This document shows positions 1-8,620 of a stretch of DNA of 64,000 bases, one piece after another. Position 1 is the stretch's first letter, and each line of letters begins with the position of its first letter. The notes beneath the pieces are model-generated. The model saw nothing but the letters and a program-made list of their open reading frames with translations, was not told the origin of the DNA and ran no database searches. The position numbers and the translations under genes are program-made. This DNA comes from Streptomyces sp. WM4235 (lineage in GTDB: Bacteria > Actinomycetota > Actinomycetes > Streptomycetales > Streptomycetaceae): contig NZ_LGDE01000469.1 of assembly GCF_001279725.1 (NCBI RefSeq), positions 62,001-126,000 of the forward strand, given 5' to 3'.

Positions 1-1
1 C

Positions 2-796
2 ACGTTCGAGTGGGACCCCCAGTCCACCTACGTCCGCAAGCCCCCCTACTTCGAGGGCATGACGATGGAGACCACCCCGGTCTCGGACATCGCCGGCGCC
101 CGCGTCCTGGCCAAGCTGGGCGACTCGGTCACCACCGACCACATCTCCCCGGCCGGTGCCATCAAGGCCGACACCCCGGCCGGCAAGTACCTCACGGAGC
201 ACGGCGTCGAGCGCCGCGACTTCAACTCGTACGGTTCCCGCCGAGGCAACCACGAGGTCATGATCCGCGGCACGTTCGCGAACATTCGCCTGCGCAACCA
301 GATCGCCGCGGGCACCGAGGGCGGCTTCACCCGCGACTTCACCGTCGACGGCGCGCCGGTCGCCTTCATCTACGACGCCTCGCAGAACTACCAGGCCGCC
401 GGCATCCCGCTGGTCATCCTGGCGGGCAAGGAGTACGGCTCCGGCTCGTCCCGCGACTGGGCGGCCAAGGGCACCGCGCTGCTCGGCGTCAAGGCCGTCA
501 TCGCCGAGTCCTACGAGCGCATCCACCGCTCGAACCTGATCGGCATGGGCGTCCTGCCCCTGCAGTTCCCCGAGGGCGCCACGGCCGCCTCGCTGGGCCT
601 CACCGGCGAGGAGACCTTCGCCTTCACCGGTGTGGAGGAGCTGAACAACGGCACCACCCCGCGCACCGTCAAGGTGACCACCGACACCGGTGTGGAGTTC
701 GACGCGGTCGTCCGCATCGACACGCCGGGCGAGGCGGATTACTACCGCAACGGCGGCATCATGCAGTACGTGCTCCGGAACCTCATCCGAGGCTGA
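2..796 (+). CDS. acnA: aconitate hydratase, C-terminal part (5' end outside window)
   Basis: Only the last 264 residues are visible and the reading frame is open to the left edge. They form the C-terminal swivel domain of an AcnA/IRP-type aconitase, the TCA enzyme that interconverts citrate and isocitrate with a 4Fe-4S cluster. Visible signatures are [13 protein letters not shown], the [18 protein letters not shown] stretch and the [16 protein letters not shown] substrate-binding loop with its essential Ser/Arg. The cluster cysteines lie upstream of the window. The ending RNLI-RG and a strong hairpin about 40 nt after the stop suggest a monocistronic unit. Identification is firm; only the start is missing. 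Confidence 0.96.
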   Translation, partial: TFEWDPQSTYVRKPPYFEGMTMETTPVSDIAGARVLAKLGDSVTTDHISPAGAIKADTPAGKYLTEHGVERRDFNSYGSRRGNHEVMIRGTFANIRLRNQIAAGTEGGFTRDFTVDGAPVAFIYDASQNYQAAGIPLVILAGKEYGSGSSRDWAAKGTALLGVKAVIAESYERIHRSNLIGMGVLPLQFPEGATAASLGLTGEETFAFTGVEELNNGTTPRTVKVTTDTGVEFDAVVRIDTPGEADYYRNGGIMQYVLRNLIRG

Positions 797-838
797 TAGC
801 GCGCCGGGCGGAGCGATCCGCCGGCAGTCGGCACCATA

Positions 839-869
839 GGGCCGTACCCCCGTCAAGGGGGTGCGGCCC
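839..869 (+). terminator. rho-independent-type hairpin after acnA
   Basis: Arms 839-851 and 857-869 pair over 13 bp with one G-U pair and a 5-nt loop (gtcaa), followed by a short T-containing run. It lies 43 nt beyond the acnA stop codon. Confidence 0.8.
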
Positions 870-959
870 TTCCGCTTGTCCGGGCGGTCGGGTATCGGCC
901 AGGCAGGTGACGGTGAGGTCTCAACTCGGAAAAGCCGGGGCAGATACTTGTGCACGATC

Positions 960-992
960 TTGCTCACCCGAGCGGAAGTGGACTATACCTGT
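960..992 (+). promoter_or_regulatory. predicted ngcE promoter with overlapping DasR-like (dre) operator
   Basis: A -35-like TTGCTC (960-965) and a -10-like CTATAC (983-988) are separated by 17 nt. The -10 box lies inside the 16-mer AGTGGACTATACCTGT (977-992). It matches the DasR consensus A(C/G)TGGTCTAGACCA(C/G)T at 12 of 16 positions by my own count. DasR is the GntR-type GlcNAc-responsive repressor of Streptomyces. Site and consensus are seen; binding is inferred. The rest of the 797-1135 gap holds only the acnA terminator and a roughly 140-nt leader with no other element I recognise. Confidence 0.6.
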
Positions 993-1135
993 GCCCGTCC
1001 GGACCACCGCGAAACGAGCGGCCCCGGACCGGGGGACGGCGGGGACCTGCGGCGATGTCCGCATGCGCGGCTACCGCTTGCGGCTGTCGTTTTCCCTTCC
1101 TCCTTCACACTCCTGACGAAGGCGAGGACTTGAGC

Positions 1136-2587
1136 ATGGGATCCACCTCCGCCCACGGCGAGAACAGCACCGATGAGGGCCTCGGCCGCCGAGACCTGAT
1201 CAAGCGCTCCGCGGCACTCGGCCTGATCGCCGTACCGACGATGAGCTTCCTGTCCGCCTGCGCCTCCGGCGGTGAGGAGGCCCCCAAGGGCGGCGCCCCC
1301 AAGGGCGCGGTCACCAAGGAGAACCCCTTCGGCGTGGCCAAGGGCAGCAAGATGGACGTCGTCGTCTTCAAGGGCGGATTCGGTGACGACTACGCGAAGG
1401 CCTGGGAAGCGGCCTTCGACAAGAAGTGGGGCACCACCAGCACCCACCTCGGCACCCAGGAGATCACCGCGAAGCTCCAGCCGCGCTTCAACGTCGGCAA
1501 CCCGCCGGACGTCGTCGACGACTCCGGCGCCCAGCAGATCAAGATCGACGTGCTCGCCAAGGGCGGTCAGCTCGCCGACCTCACCCAGGTCCTCGACTCG
1601 CCCTCGCTCGACGACCCGAGCAAGAAGGTGCGCGACGTCCTCATCGCCGGCACCGTCGAACAGGGCACCCAGGGCGGCAAGTTCGTCGCCCTCAACTACG
1701 TCTACACCGTGTTCGGCCTCTGGTACTCCGGCAAGCTCTTCAAGGAGAAGGGCTGGACCGAGCCGAAGACCTGGGACGAGTTCCTCGCGGTCTGCGCCAA
1801 GGCCAAGGAGGCCGGCATCGGCGGCCTCGCCCACCAGGGCAAGTTCCCCTACTACATCAACGTCGTCATCATGGACCTGATCGCCAAGAAGGGCGGCCTG
1901 GACGCCATGAAGGCGATCGACAACCTCGAACCGAACGCCTTCGAGGGCAACCCGGCCGCCCTCGCCGCGGTCGAGGCCGTGTACGAGGTGGTGGAGAAGG
2001 GCCTCCTGATGCCGGGCACCAACGGCCTCACCCACACGGAGTCCCAGACGGCCTGGAACCAGTACAAGGCCGCCTTCATCCCCTCCGGCTCCTGGCTGGA
2101 GAACGAGCAGCTCAAGCAGACCCCCGAGGACTTCGACATGAAGTTCCTCCCGGTCCCGGTGCTCGCGGACAGCAAACTGCCCTTCGAGGCGATCCGCGCC
2201 GGCGCCGGCGAACCGTTCATCGTCCCGGAGAAGGCCGCCAACAAGGCCGGCGGCCTGGAGTTCCTCCGCTCGATGCTGTCCCGCGAGTGGTCCACCCTCT
2301 TCGCCCAGCAGGCCAACTCCCTCACCGTCGTCAAGGACGGCGTGGACCCGAACGTCAAACTGCGTCCGGGCACGCAGTCGGCCGTCACCGCCCTCAAGGG
2401 AGCCGGCACGAACACGTTCAACTACCTGTACCCCGACTGGTACAGCGAGATGGACGCCGACATCCAGAACGCGTCCAACGAGCTGATGGCCAAGCGCATC
2501 CAGCCCAAGGAATGGATCAAGCGGGCCCAGGCCGCGGTCGACAAGGCCGCCAAGAGCCCGAACGCCAAGAACAACAAGCGCAGCTGA
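1136..2587 (+). CDS. ngcE: NgcE-type sugar-binding lipoprotein of an ABC importer
   Basis: This is the extracellular solute-binding protein (bacterial family 1, 483 aa) of a carbohydrate ABC importer. The N-terminus has a twin-arginine motif (GRRDLIKRSA, residues about 18-27) followed by a hydrophobic stretch and a lipobox LSAC at about 40, so it is predicted to be a Tat-exported lipoprotein. The body carries the family-1 fold with WTEPKTWDEFLAVC typical of these proteins. The ATG at 1136 was chosen because AAGGCGAGG precedes it by about 8 nt; the long upstream in-frame extension lacks coding character. Two permease genes follow at 43 and 12 nt and no ATPase is present, as expected for importers that share MsiK. 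The specificity call (N-acetylglucosamine/chitobiose) rests on resemblance to NgcE, gene order and the dre-like site. Confidence 0.85.
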   Translation: MGSTSAHGENSTDEGLGRRDLIKRSAALGLIAVPTMSFLSACASGGEEAPKGGAPKGAVTKENPFGVAKGSKMDVVVFKGGFGDDYAKAWEAAFDKKWGTTSTHLGTQEITAKLQPRFNVGNPPDVVDDSGAQQIKIDVLAKGGQLADLTQVLDSPSLDDPSKKVRDVLIAGTVEQGTQGGKFVALNYVYTVFGLWYSGKLFKEKGWTEPKTWDEFLAVCAKAKEAGIGGLAHQGKFPYYINVVIMDLIAKKGGLDAMKAIDNLEPNAFEGNPAALAAVEAVYEVVEKGLLMPGTNGLTHTESQTAWNQYKAAFIPSGSWLENEQLKQTPEDFDMKFLPVPVLADSKLPFEAIRAGAGEPFIVPEKAANKAGGLEFLRSMLSREWSTLFAQQANSLTVVKDGVDPNVKLRPGTQSAVTALKGAGTNTFNYLYPDWYSEMDADIQNASNELMAKRIQPKEWIKRAQAAVDKAAKSPNAKNNKRS

Positions 2588-2630
2588 CACCGCGTCCACC
2601 GGTCACCCGGCACCTCCAGGGACGGACACC

Positions 2631-3575
2631 ATGAGCCAAGTAGCCCAGAGCAGGGGAAGGCTCGGTTTCATCACCGGCTTCCTCGTCCTGCCTCTCGCGC
2701 TGTACCTGACCTTCGTCATCTGGCCGTACATCCAGACGTTCGGCTACTCCTTCACCGACTGGTCGGGCCAGTCGCCGACGTTCCGGTTCGTCGGCGTCGA
2801 GAACTACACGGCCCTGATGAAGGACGAGGTCTTCCGAGGCGCCCTGTGGCACAACCTGCTGCTCCTGGTGTTCGTCCCCACGATCACCATCCTGCTGTCC
2901 CTGTTCTTCGCCTTCATGCTGAACGCGGGCGGACGCGGCGGGGCCGGCGGGGTCAAGGGCGTCCGCGGATCCGCCCTCTACAAGGTCGTCTACTTCTTCC
3001 CGCAGGTCCTCTCCCTCGCCATCCTCGCGGTGCTCTTCGGCGCCGTGTACCGAAGTGACGAGGGGGGCCTGCTCAACGGCTTCCTCACCAAGGTCGGCCT
3101 CGTCGACGCGGACCACCCCGTCGAGTGGCTCAACGAACCCGACCTGGTGCTCTGGTGCCTGCTGATGGTGGTCGTCTGGCACGGCGTGGGCTTCTACCTG
3201 GTGCTCTTCTCCGCGGCCATGCAGTCCGTGCCGAAGGACATCTACGAGGCCGCGCTGCTCGACGGGGCGGGACGCGCCCAGACCTTCTTCAAGGTCACCC
3301 TGCCCCTGCTGTGGGACTCCGTGCAGACCTCCGCGGTCTACCTGGGCATCGCCGCCATGGACATGTTCGTCCTCGTGTCCACCATGACCTCGGGCCAGTT
3401 CGGCGGTGGACCCGACCACCACAGCGAGGTCATGGCCACGGTGCTGATGCGCAACTTCCTCTACTTCGGCAAGAGCGGATACGCCTGCGCCATGGGCGTG
3501 GTCATGCTGATCCTCACCATGATTCTTTCCCTCGTCACGCTGCGCGCCACCCGCCGCGAGCGCATCGAGTTCTGA
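2631..3575 (+). CDS. ngcF: ABC sugar importer permease, NgcF type
   Basis: The 314-residue protein is a MalF-like inner-membrane permease with six hydrophobic segments, the first at about residues 11-32. The cytoplasmic EAA loop that docks the ATPase is visible as EAALLDGAGRAQTFFKVTLP at about 205-224. The ATG start follows AGGGACGG at about 5 nt. It pairs with the next gene to form the transmembrane channel for the sugar delivered by the preceding lipoprotein. Gene order and the tight spacing indicate a single transcript driven from the promoter near 960-990. Confidence 0.85.
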   Translation: MSQVAQSRGRLGFITGFLVLPLALYLTFVIWPYIQTFGYSFTDWSGQSPTFRFVGVENYTALMKDEVFRGALWHNLLLLVFVPTITILLSLFFAFMLNAGGRGGAGGVKGVRGSALYKVVYFFPQVLSLAILAVLFGAVYRSDEGGLLNGFLTKVGLVDADHPVEWLNEPDLVLWCLLMVVVWHGVGFYLVLFSAAMQSVPKDIYEAALLDGAGRAQTFFKVTLPLLWDSVQTSAVYLGIAAMDMFVLVSTMTSGQFGGGPDHHSEVMATVLMRNFLYFGKSGYACAMGVVMLILTMILSLVTLRATRRERIEF

Positions 3576-3587
3576 GCGGGAGACACG

Positions 3588-4517
3588 ATGACCACAGTGA
3601 CCAAGAGCGCCGGCACGACCGAGGCCGAGCGGTCCGGCGGAGGCCGGCGCGTCAAGAAGGACGGCGGGAGCCCCCCGTCCGAGGGCGTGGCGCTCAATGT
3701 CTTCTCGCACGGCTTCCTGGCCGTCTGGGCGGTGCTGATCGTCCTGCCGCTGGGCTGGCTGATGCTCGGCTCCTTCAAGACCGACTCCCAGATCGGCGGC
3801 TCGGCACTCAGTTGGCCCTCCAACTGGCACCTCGACGCCTTCTCCCGCGCCTGGGACAAGGGCATCGGCGACTACTTCGCCAACACGGTGATCGTGATGG
3901 TGTTCTCGGTCCCGCTGACCATGCTGCTCGGTTCGATGGCGGCGTACGTACTGGCCCGGTACCCCTTCCGGGGGAACCGGGTCATTTACTACTTCTTCGT
4001 GTCCGGAGCGATGTTCCCCGTGTTCCTGGCGCTGGTACCGCTGTTCTTCATGGTCAAGCGCCTTGACATGCTCAACACGTACCAGGGCCTGATCATGGTG
4101 TACGTCGCCTACTCGATGCCCTTCACCGTCTTCTTCATGTACTCGTTCTTCCGCACCCTGCCGACGGCGGTGCACGAGGCGGCGGTCATCGACGGGGCGT
4201 CCGACACCCGGATCTTCTTCCAGGTGATGCTGCCCATGGCCAAGCCCGGCCTGATCAGCGTCGGGATATTCAATGTCCTGGGCCAGTGGAACCAGTACAT
4301 CCTGCCCTCGGTGCTCATGCAGCCCCAGAGCGGATCGGACCCCGAGCGCTACATGCTCACCCAGGGCCTGATCCAACTCCAGTACCAGATGGGCTACGAG
4401 ACGGACCTGCCGGTGCTGTTCGCCGGCGTGACCATCGCGATGATCCCGATGCTGGTGGTCTACCTGTCCTTCCAGCGACAGATCCAGGCCGGCCTGACCT
4501 CCGCCACCCTCAAGTAG
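3588..4517 (+). CDS. ngcG: ABC sugar importer permease, NgcG type
   Basis: The 309-residue MalG-like permease has a hydrophilic N-terminus of about 35 residues, then six membrane segments. The EAA loop EAAVIDGASDTRIFFQVMLP sits at about 198-217 and is followed by the MAKPG turn usual for MalG-type subunits. A GGGAG Shine-Dalgarno lies 7 nt before the ATG. The gene ends only 7 nt from the stop codon of the convergent mgtC-like gene, with no obvious terminator between. With the two upstream genes it forms an importer lacking its own ATPase, which probably uses the shared MsiK ATPase encoded elsewhere. Confidence 0.85.
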   Translation: MTTVTKSAGTTEAERSGGGRRVKKDGGSPPSEGVALNVFSHGFLAVWAVLIVLPLGWLMLGSFKTDSQIGGSALSWPSNWHLDAFSRAWDKGIGDYFANTVIVMVFSVPLTMLLGSMAAYVLARYPFRGNRVIYYFFVSGAMFPVFLALVPLFFMVKRLDMLNTYQGLIMVYVAYSMPFTVFFMYSFFRTLPTAVHEAAVIDGASDTRIFFQVMLPMAKPGLISVGIFNVLGQWNQYILPSVLMQPQSGSDPERYMLTQGLIQLQYQMGYETDLPVLFAGVTIAMIPMLVVYLSFQRQIQAGLTSATLK

Positions 4518-4524
4518 CGCCGCG

Positions 4525-5247
4525 TCAGAAGGAGGACGTCGGCACCACCGACCAGCCGGCCGCCGAGACCGAGGGGTCGAGCGAGAGGGTGCTGACCGCG
4601 TCCTCCAACGCGCGGCCCCCCTCGCCCTCGGCGGTCAGCAGCGCCGACACCGTCACCCGACCCGGCACCGGGCCGTCCTGGCTGCGGATCGAGCGCAGCT
4701 GGTGGCCGGGTCGGGCGAGGGCGTCGACCAATCGGCGCCGGATGCGGGCCTCGTCCTCCTCCAGGCACACGGCCTCGAAGTGGAAGTCGGTGGCCACCTC
4801 CGCGCCGCCGCGCGGCTCCCGGTCCAGGCGCCGGCCCAGCGGGCGCAGCAGGAGGTTGGCCCCCACCACGCCCACCGTGCCGCAGGCGGCCAGGACGAAC
4901 ATCCCGGTACCGGCCAGGCAGCCCACCGCCGCCGAACACCACAGGGTGGCGGCCGTGTTCAAGCCCCGAACGCTCAGCCCGTCGCGCATGATCACGCCGG
5001 CGCCGAGGAAGCCGATGCCCGACACGATCTGGGCCGCGACCCGGGAGCCGTCGTACTGCACCTCGGAGACGGTGCCCATGAACCCGTACTGCGAGAGCAG
5101 CACGAAGAGCGCCGCCCCGCCCGCCACGAGGGCGTTGGTCCGCAAGCCCGCCATCCGGGCCCGCCACTGACGTTCCAGGCCGATCGCCGCCCCGAATCCG
5201 AGCGCGGCGGCCAGGTGCCCGGCCATCGCCCATTCGTCGAGCGCCAT
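4525..5247 (-). CDS. mgtC: MgtC/SapB family membrane protein
   Basis: The 240-residue protein has an N-terminal MgtC membrane domain with four to five helices up to about residue 145. Family signatures are AAIGLERQWRARMAGLRTNALV (Arg-rich loop) and GIGFLGAGVIMRDG at about 75-88. The C-terminal 90 residues resemble the soluble ACT-like domain of longer MgtC homologues. MgtC proteins are linked to growth in low magnesium and to modulation of F-type ATPase in enterobacteria; the role in Streptomyces is not known. It lies 64 nt downstream of the magnesium P-type ATPase on the same strand, an mgtB-mgtC-like order that supports the magnesium link. Confidence 0.85.
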   Translation of the reverse strand: MALDEWAMAGHLAAALGFGAAIGLERQWRARMAGLRTNALVAGGAALFVLLSQYGFMGTVSEVQYDGSRVAAQIVSGIGFLGAGVIMRDGLSVRGLNTAATLWCSAAVGCLAGTGMFVLAACGTVGVVGANLLLRPLGRRLDREPRGGAEVATDFHFEAVCLEEDEARIRRRLVDALARPGHQLRSIRSQDGPVPGRVTVSALLTAEGEGGRALEDAVSTLSLDPSVSAAGWSVVPTSSF

Positions 5248-5311
5248 GTGCCCGCCCCTCCCTTGGTCGTGCGGATTCCCGCGGTCGTGTCGAGTCCCGC
5301 GCTCGTGTCGA

Positions 5312-8029
5312 TCAGAGCCAGGTGCCGAACCGGCGGATGTACCAGGTCTTCACGACCTGAGTGAGCGTGCAGTACGCGAGGAGTACGCCGATCAGCCAAG
5401 GGAAGTACCCCGCCGGCAGGGCCACGAAGCCCAGCGAGCCGGCCAGCGGCGAGAAGGGCAGCCAGAGCCCGGTCAGTACCGCGAGGACGGTCATCACCAT
5501 CACCGGCCACGAGGCGCGGGACTGGATGAAGGGGATCTTCCGGGTGCGGATCATGTGGACGATCAGGGTCTGCGACAGCAGTCCCTCGATGAACCAGCCG
5601 GACTGGAAGAGCGCCTGCCCGGCCTCGCTGTTCGCGCCGAAGACGTGCCACATGATCAGGAACATCGAGATGTCGAAGATCGAGCTGACGGGGCCGATGG
5701 TCACCATGAAGCGGCCGATGCCCTTGGCGTCCCAGTTGCGGGGCTTGCGCAGGTACTCCTCGTCCATCCGGTCCCACGGGGTCGCCAGCTGCGAGATGTC
5801 GTAGACCAGGTTCTGCACCAGCAGCATGATCGCGAGCATCGGCTGGAACGGGATGAACGCGCTCGCCACCAGCACGGAGAAGACGTTGCCGAAGTTCGAG
5901 GACGCGGTCATCTTGATGTACTTGATCGTGTTGCCGAAGGTGGTCCGGCCCTGGATCACACCCTGCTCCAGGACGGTCAGGTCCTTCTCCAGCAGGATGA
6001 TGTCCGCGGACTCCTTCGCGATGTCGACGGCGGTGTCCACCGAGATGCCGACGTCGGCGTCGCGCAGCGCGGCGGCGTCGTTGATGCCGTCCCCGAGGAA
6101 GCCGACGGTGTGACCGTCCGTCTGCAGGGCCCGTACGATCCGGGCCTTCTGGACCGGGTTGACCTTCGCGAAGACGGTCGTGCGGGCGGCCGTCGCGCGC
6201 AGGCCGGTGTCGGCCAGGGCGTCGATCTCGGTACCGAGCACCACGCGTCCGACGTCGAGGCCGACGTCCGCGCAGACCCGCGCCGCGACCAGGTCGTTGT
6301 CCCCGGTGACCACTTTGACCTCGATGCCCTTGTCGGCGAGGGCCCGCAGGGCCCGGGCCGCGTCGGCCTTCGGCGGGTCGAGGAAGGCGAGGAAGCCGAC
6401 CAGGGTCAACCCGTCCTCGTCGGCGACCGTGTAGGTGTCGCGCGGTCCGGCGAACGTACGGGTGGCGACGGCGAGGACGCGCAGGCCCCGACGGTTGTTG
6501 TCCTCGGCGATCCGGGTGACGTGACCGCGCAGCCGCTCGGTCAGCTCGACCCTCTCGCCGCGGTCCGTCATGTGGGTGCACAGGGAGAGGACTTCCTCGA
6601 CCGCGCCCTTGGTGACCATGACGTGCTCGGCGCGACCGCCGGCCACGATGCCGTTGCGGTTCAGCACCACGGACATCCGGCGCCTGGCGAAGTCGAAGGG
6701 GATCTCGTCGACCATCGAGAACCGTGCGTCGACGACAACCTCCTCGGCCTCGTCGACGCGGTCGATGACCGCCCGGTCCATGAGGTTGCGCAGGCCCGTC
6801 TGGAAGTGCGCGTTGAGGTAGCCGTACTCCAGCACCTCGTCGTCCTCGTCGCCGTGCACGTCGAGGTAGCGGTCCAGGACGATCCGGTCCTCGGTGAGGG
6901 TGCCTGTCTTGTCCGTGCAGAGCACGTCCATCGCGCCCAGGTTCTGGATCGCGTTGAGCCGCTTGACGACCACCTTGCGCCGGGACATGGCGACCGCGCC
7001 GCGCGCCAGGTTGGCGGAGACGACCATCGGCAGCATCTCGGGGGTCAGGCCCACCGCGACGGCGATGCCGAACAGGAACGCCTCGTCCCAGTCGCCCTTG
7101 GTGAAGCCGTTGATCATGAACACCACGGGGACCATGACCAGCATGAAGCGGATCAGCAGGAAGCTGACCTTGCGCACCCCGGTGTCGAAGTTGGTCTGCG
7201 GGCGCTCGCCGACGAGCGAGCCGGCCATCGAGCCGAACCAGGTGTCGGCGCCGGTGGCGACGACGACCCCGGTGGCGGTGCCGGAGGTGACCGAGGTGCC
7301 CATCAGGACCAGGTTGTCGGCCTCGACGGGGTCGCGCGTCAGCGTCTGCCCCGGGTCGTCCGCGCGGGTGTCGGCCTTGGCCACCGGCAACGACTCCCCG
7401 GACAGGGCGGCCTGAGAGACCATCAGGTCCTTGGAGGTGACGAGCCGCAGGTCGGCGGGGATGAGGTCGCCGGCCGCCAGCCTGACCAGGTCGCCCGGGA
7501 CCACCCGGTCCATGGGCATCTCGAAGGTGGTCGGAGCCGATCCCCCGCCGGCGCGACGCTGTACCGCGCAGGTGGTGGTGACGAGCCTCTTCAGCGCGTC
7601 GGCGGCCCGGCCCGAGCGGAACTCCTGCCAGAACCGCAGCAGTCCGCTGATGCCGATCATCACGGAGAGGATGACGACGCCCGGGTCGGCCGGGTCCTGC
7701 CAGTACATGATCCCGGCCAGGAAGACCAGGACGCCGATGAAGGGGTTGGCGTACGCCTTCGCCAACTGCGCGTACCAGCGCGGGGCGCGCTCCCGGGCGA
7801 CCACGTTGGGGCCGTGTCGCTCCAGGCGCAGGGCCGCCTCGTCGTGGGTGAGGCCGTGGCGGCCGGCGGACAGGTCCCGCAGGACCTGGTCGCCGGGGCG
7901 GGCGCTGAGGTCGGCGAGCCGCTCACCGACGAGTCGGGTGCGCGCCTCCAGCTCGGCGGCCTTGCGTTCGCGGCGGGCCCGGCCCGGCGGTGCGAGCTTC
8001 GTCGGGGTGCGCGGGGTGAGCATGGTCAT
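5312..8029 (-). CDS. mgtA: magnesium-translocating P-type ATPase (MgtA/MgtB type)
   Basis: The 905-residue P3B-type ATPase imports magnesium. Visible in order are the cation ATPase N-terminal domain (about 40-110), the actuator SGESLPV, the phosphorylation motif CTDKTGTLTEDR, the nucleotide-binding domain and the hinge VTGDNDLVA...GDGINDAAALRDADVG. The C-terminal helices include the family-typical FIPFQPMLAIMLLVQNLVYD. The ATG at 8029 (reading MTML) was preferred because GGAGGGAGGT lies 7 nt upstream; the 17-residue in-frame extension has no ribosome site. The leader back to the divergent ROK gene is very long, hinting at RNA-level control. It appears inserted between ngcG and the ROK gene relative to the S. 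coelicolor order as I remember it. Confidence 0.93.
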   Translation of the reverse strand: MTMLTPRTPTKLAPPGRARRERKAAELEARTRLVGERLADLSARPGDQVLRDLSAGRHGLTHDEAALRLERHGPNVVARERAPRWYAQLAKAYANPFIGVLVFLAGIMYWQDPADPGVVILSVMIGISGLLRFWQEFRSGRAADALKRLVTTTCAVQRRAGGGSAPTTFEMPMDRVVPGDLVRLAAGDLIPADLRLVTSKDLMVSQAALSGESLPVAKADTRADDPGQTLTRDPVEADNLVLMGTSVTSGTATGVVVATGADTWFGSMAGSLVGERPQTNFDTGVRKVSFLLIRFMLVMVPVVFMINGFTKGDWDEAFLFGIAVAVGLTPEMLPMVVSANLARGAVAMSRRKVVVKRLNAIQNLGAMDVLCTDKTGTLTEDRIVLDRYLDVHGDEDDEVLEYGYLNAHFQTGLRNLMDRAVIDRVDEAEEVVVDARFSMVDEIPFDFARRRMSVVLNRNGIVAGGRAEHVMVTKGAVEEVLSLCTHMTDRGERVELTERLRGHVTRIAEDNNRRGLRVLAVATRTFAGPRDTYTVADEDGLTLVGFLAFLDPPKADAARALRALADKGIEVKVVTGDNDLVAARVCADVGLDVGRVVLGTEIDALADTGLRATAARTTVFAKVNPVQKARIVRALQTDGHTVGFLGDGINDAAALRDADVGISVDTAVDIAKESADIILLEKDLTVLEQGVIQGRTTFGNTIKYIKMTASSNFGNVFSVLVASAFIPFQPMLAIMLLVQNLVYDISQLATPWDRMDEEYLRKPRNWDAKGIGRFMVTIGPVSSIFDISMFLIMWHVFGANSEAGQALFQSGWFIEGLLSQTLIVHMIRTRKIPFIQSRASWPVMVMTVLAVLTGLWLPFSPLAGSLGFVALPAGYFPWLIGVLLAYCTLTQVVKTWYIRRFGTWL

Positions 8030-8620
8030 GGCAAATACCTCCCTCCACGGCGTCCGGGCAGCGCGAAGCCGCGCGGTCACGTGGAGTGATCACAGGTCGG
8101 CGCGAGGCGGCGCGAAGCGGCCACGGGTACGCCGACGGGCATGGATGACGCACATCCGTCGAGGGATCGGGGGGATCCGGGACGTGCGGAGGGGAAGGGA
8201 TGGCGGGCCCGAGGGGCCGCCGGACGCACGGTGACGGCGTGGGGCCGCGACGGTGCGTGCGCGAGGAGGTGGATCAGTCGATGGACTGGTCAGCCGGCGA
8301 GGGCGCGGCAAGGACTTCGATCGGGACTCATCCCGAACACCTCCTTGCGTAGCGCCGTCACATGAGGCGCCCGGTCCGGCCGGAAAGGCCGCAGAGGATC
8401 GGCGCCTCAGCGACCGTAGCATGATGTTGAGGGGGTTCTTTCATACTTATGACCGGTAGTGGCCGTTTCGTGCCGCGTCAGCCTCTTGACGTGTGGAGGG
8501 CCAAAGGCTCGACTTAAGGTTCACAAGTTGGAGAGACGCCGGTGTCTCGGAGCACACAGCCGCGACTGCCGGCCGGGGGGCGACGGCTCGCCGTCGCTAA
8601 AGGGCAGGAGTGGATGAGTC
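8030..8620 (-). other. 591-nt divergent intergenic region; candidate structured mgtA leader
   Basis: This gap separates mgtA from the divergent ROK gene. On the mgtA strand an 8-bp stem GAGGCGCC/GGCGCCTC (8364-8371 with 8401-8408) encloses an inner GGCC/GGCC hairpin. It lies about 335 nt upstream of the mgtA start and has no T tract, so it does not look like a terminator. No confident M-box consensus was found. Toward the ROK gene a weak TTGACG (8486-8491) is seen without a convincing -10. ORFs here have poor codon bias and no ribosome site, and I regard them as noncoding. Confidence 0.4.

Noticed and set aside
2517..4376. 619-residue open frame opposite ngcF and ngcG
   Set aside because: His/Asp/Glu/Gly-rich shadow with no motif; the permeases on the other strand are convincing.
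5246..8089. 947-residue open frame on the plus strand across mgtA
   Set aside because: Antisense shadow of a clear P-type ATPase; high GC at the third codon position of mgtA keeps the opposite frame open.
8090..8422. 110-residue ORF in the mgtA leader as a possible regulatory leader peptide
   Set aside because: Pro/Arg/Ser-rich with poor codon bias and no ribosome site before its ATG codons.
8030..8450. M-box magnesium riboswitch before mgtA
   Set aside because: A stem is present, but the conserved M-box sequence blocks were not found by eye; kept only as a structured-leader observation.
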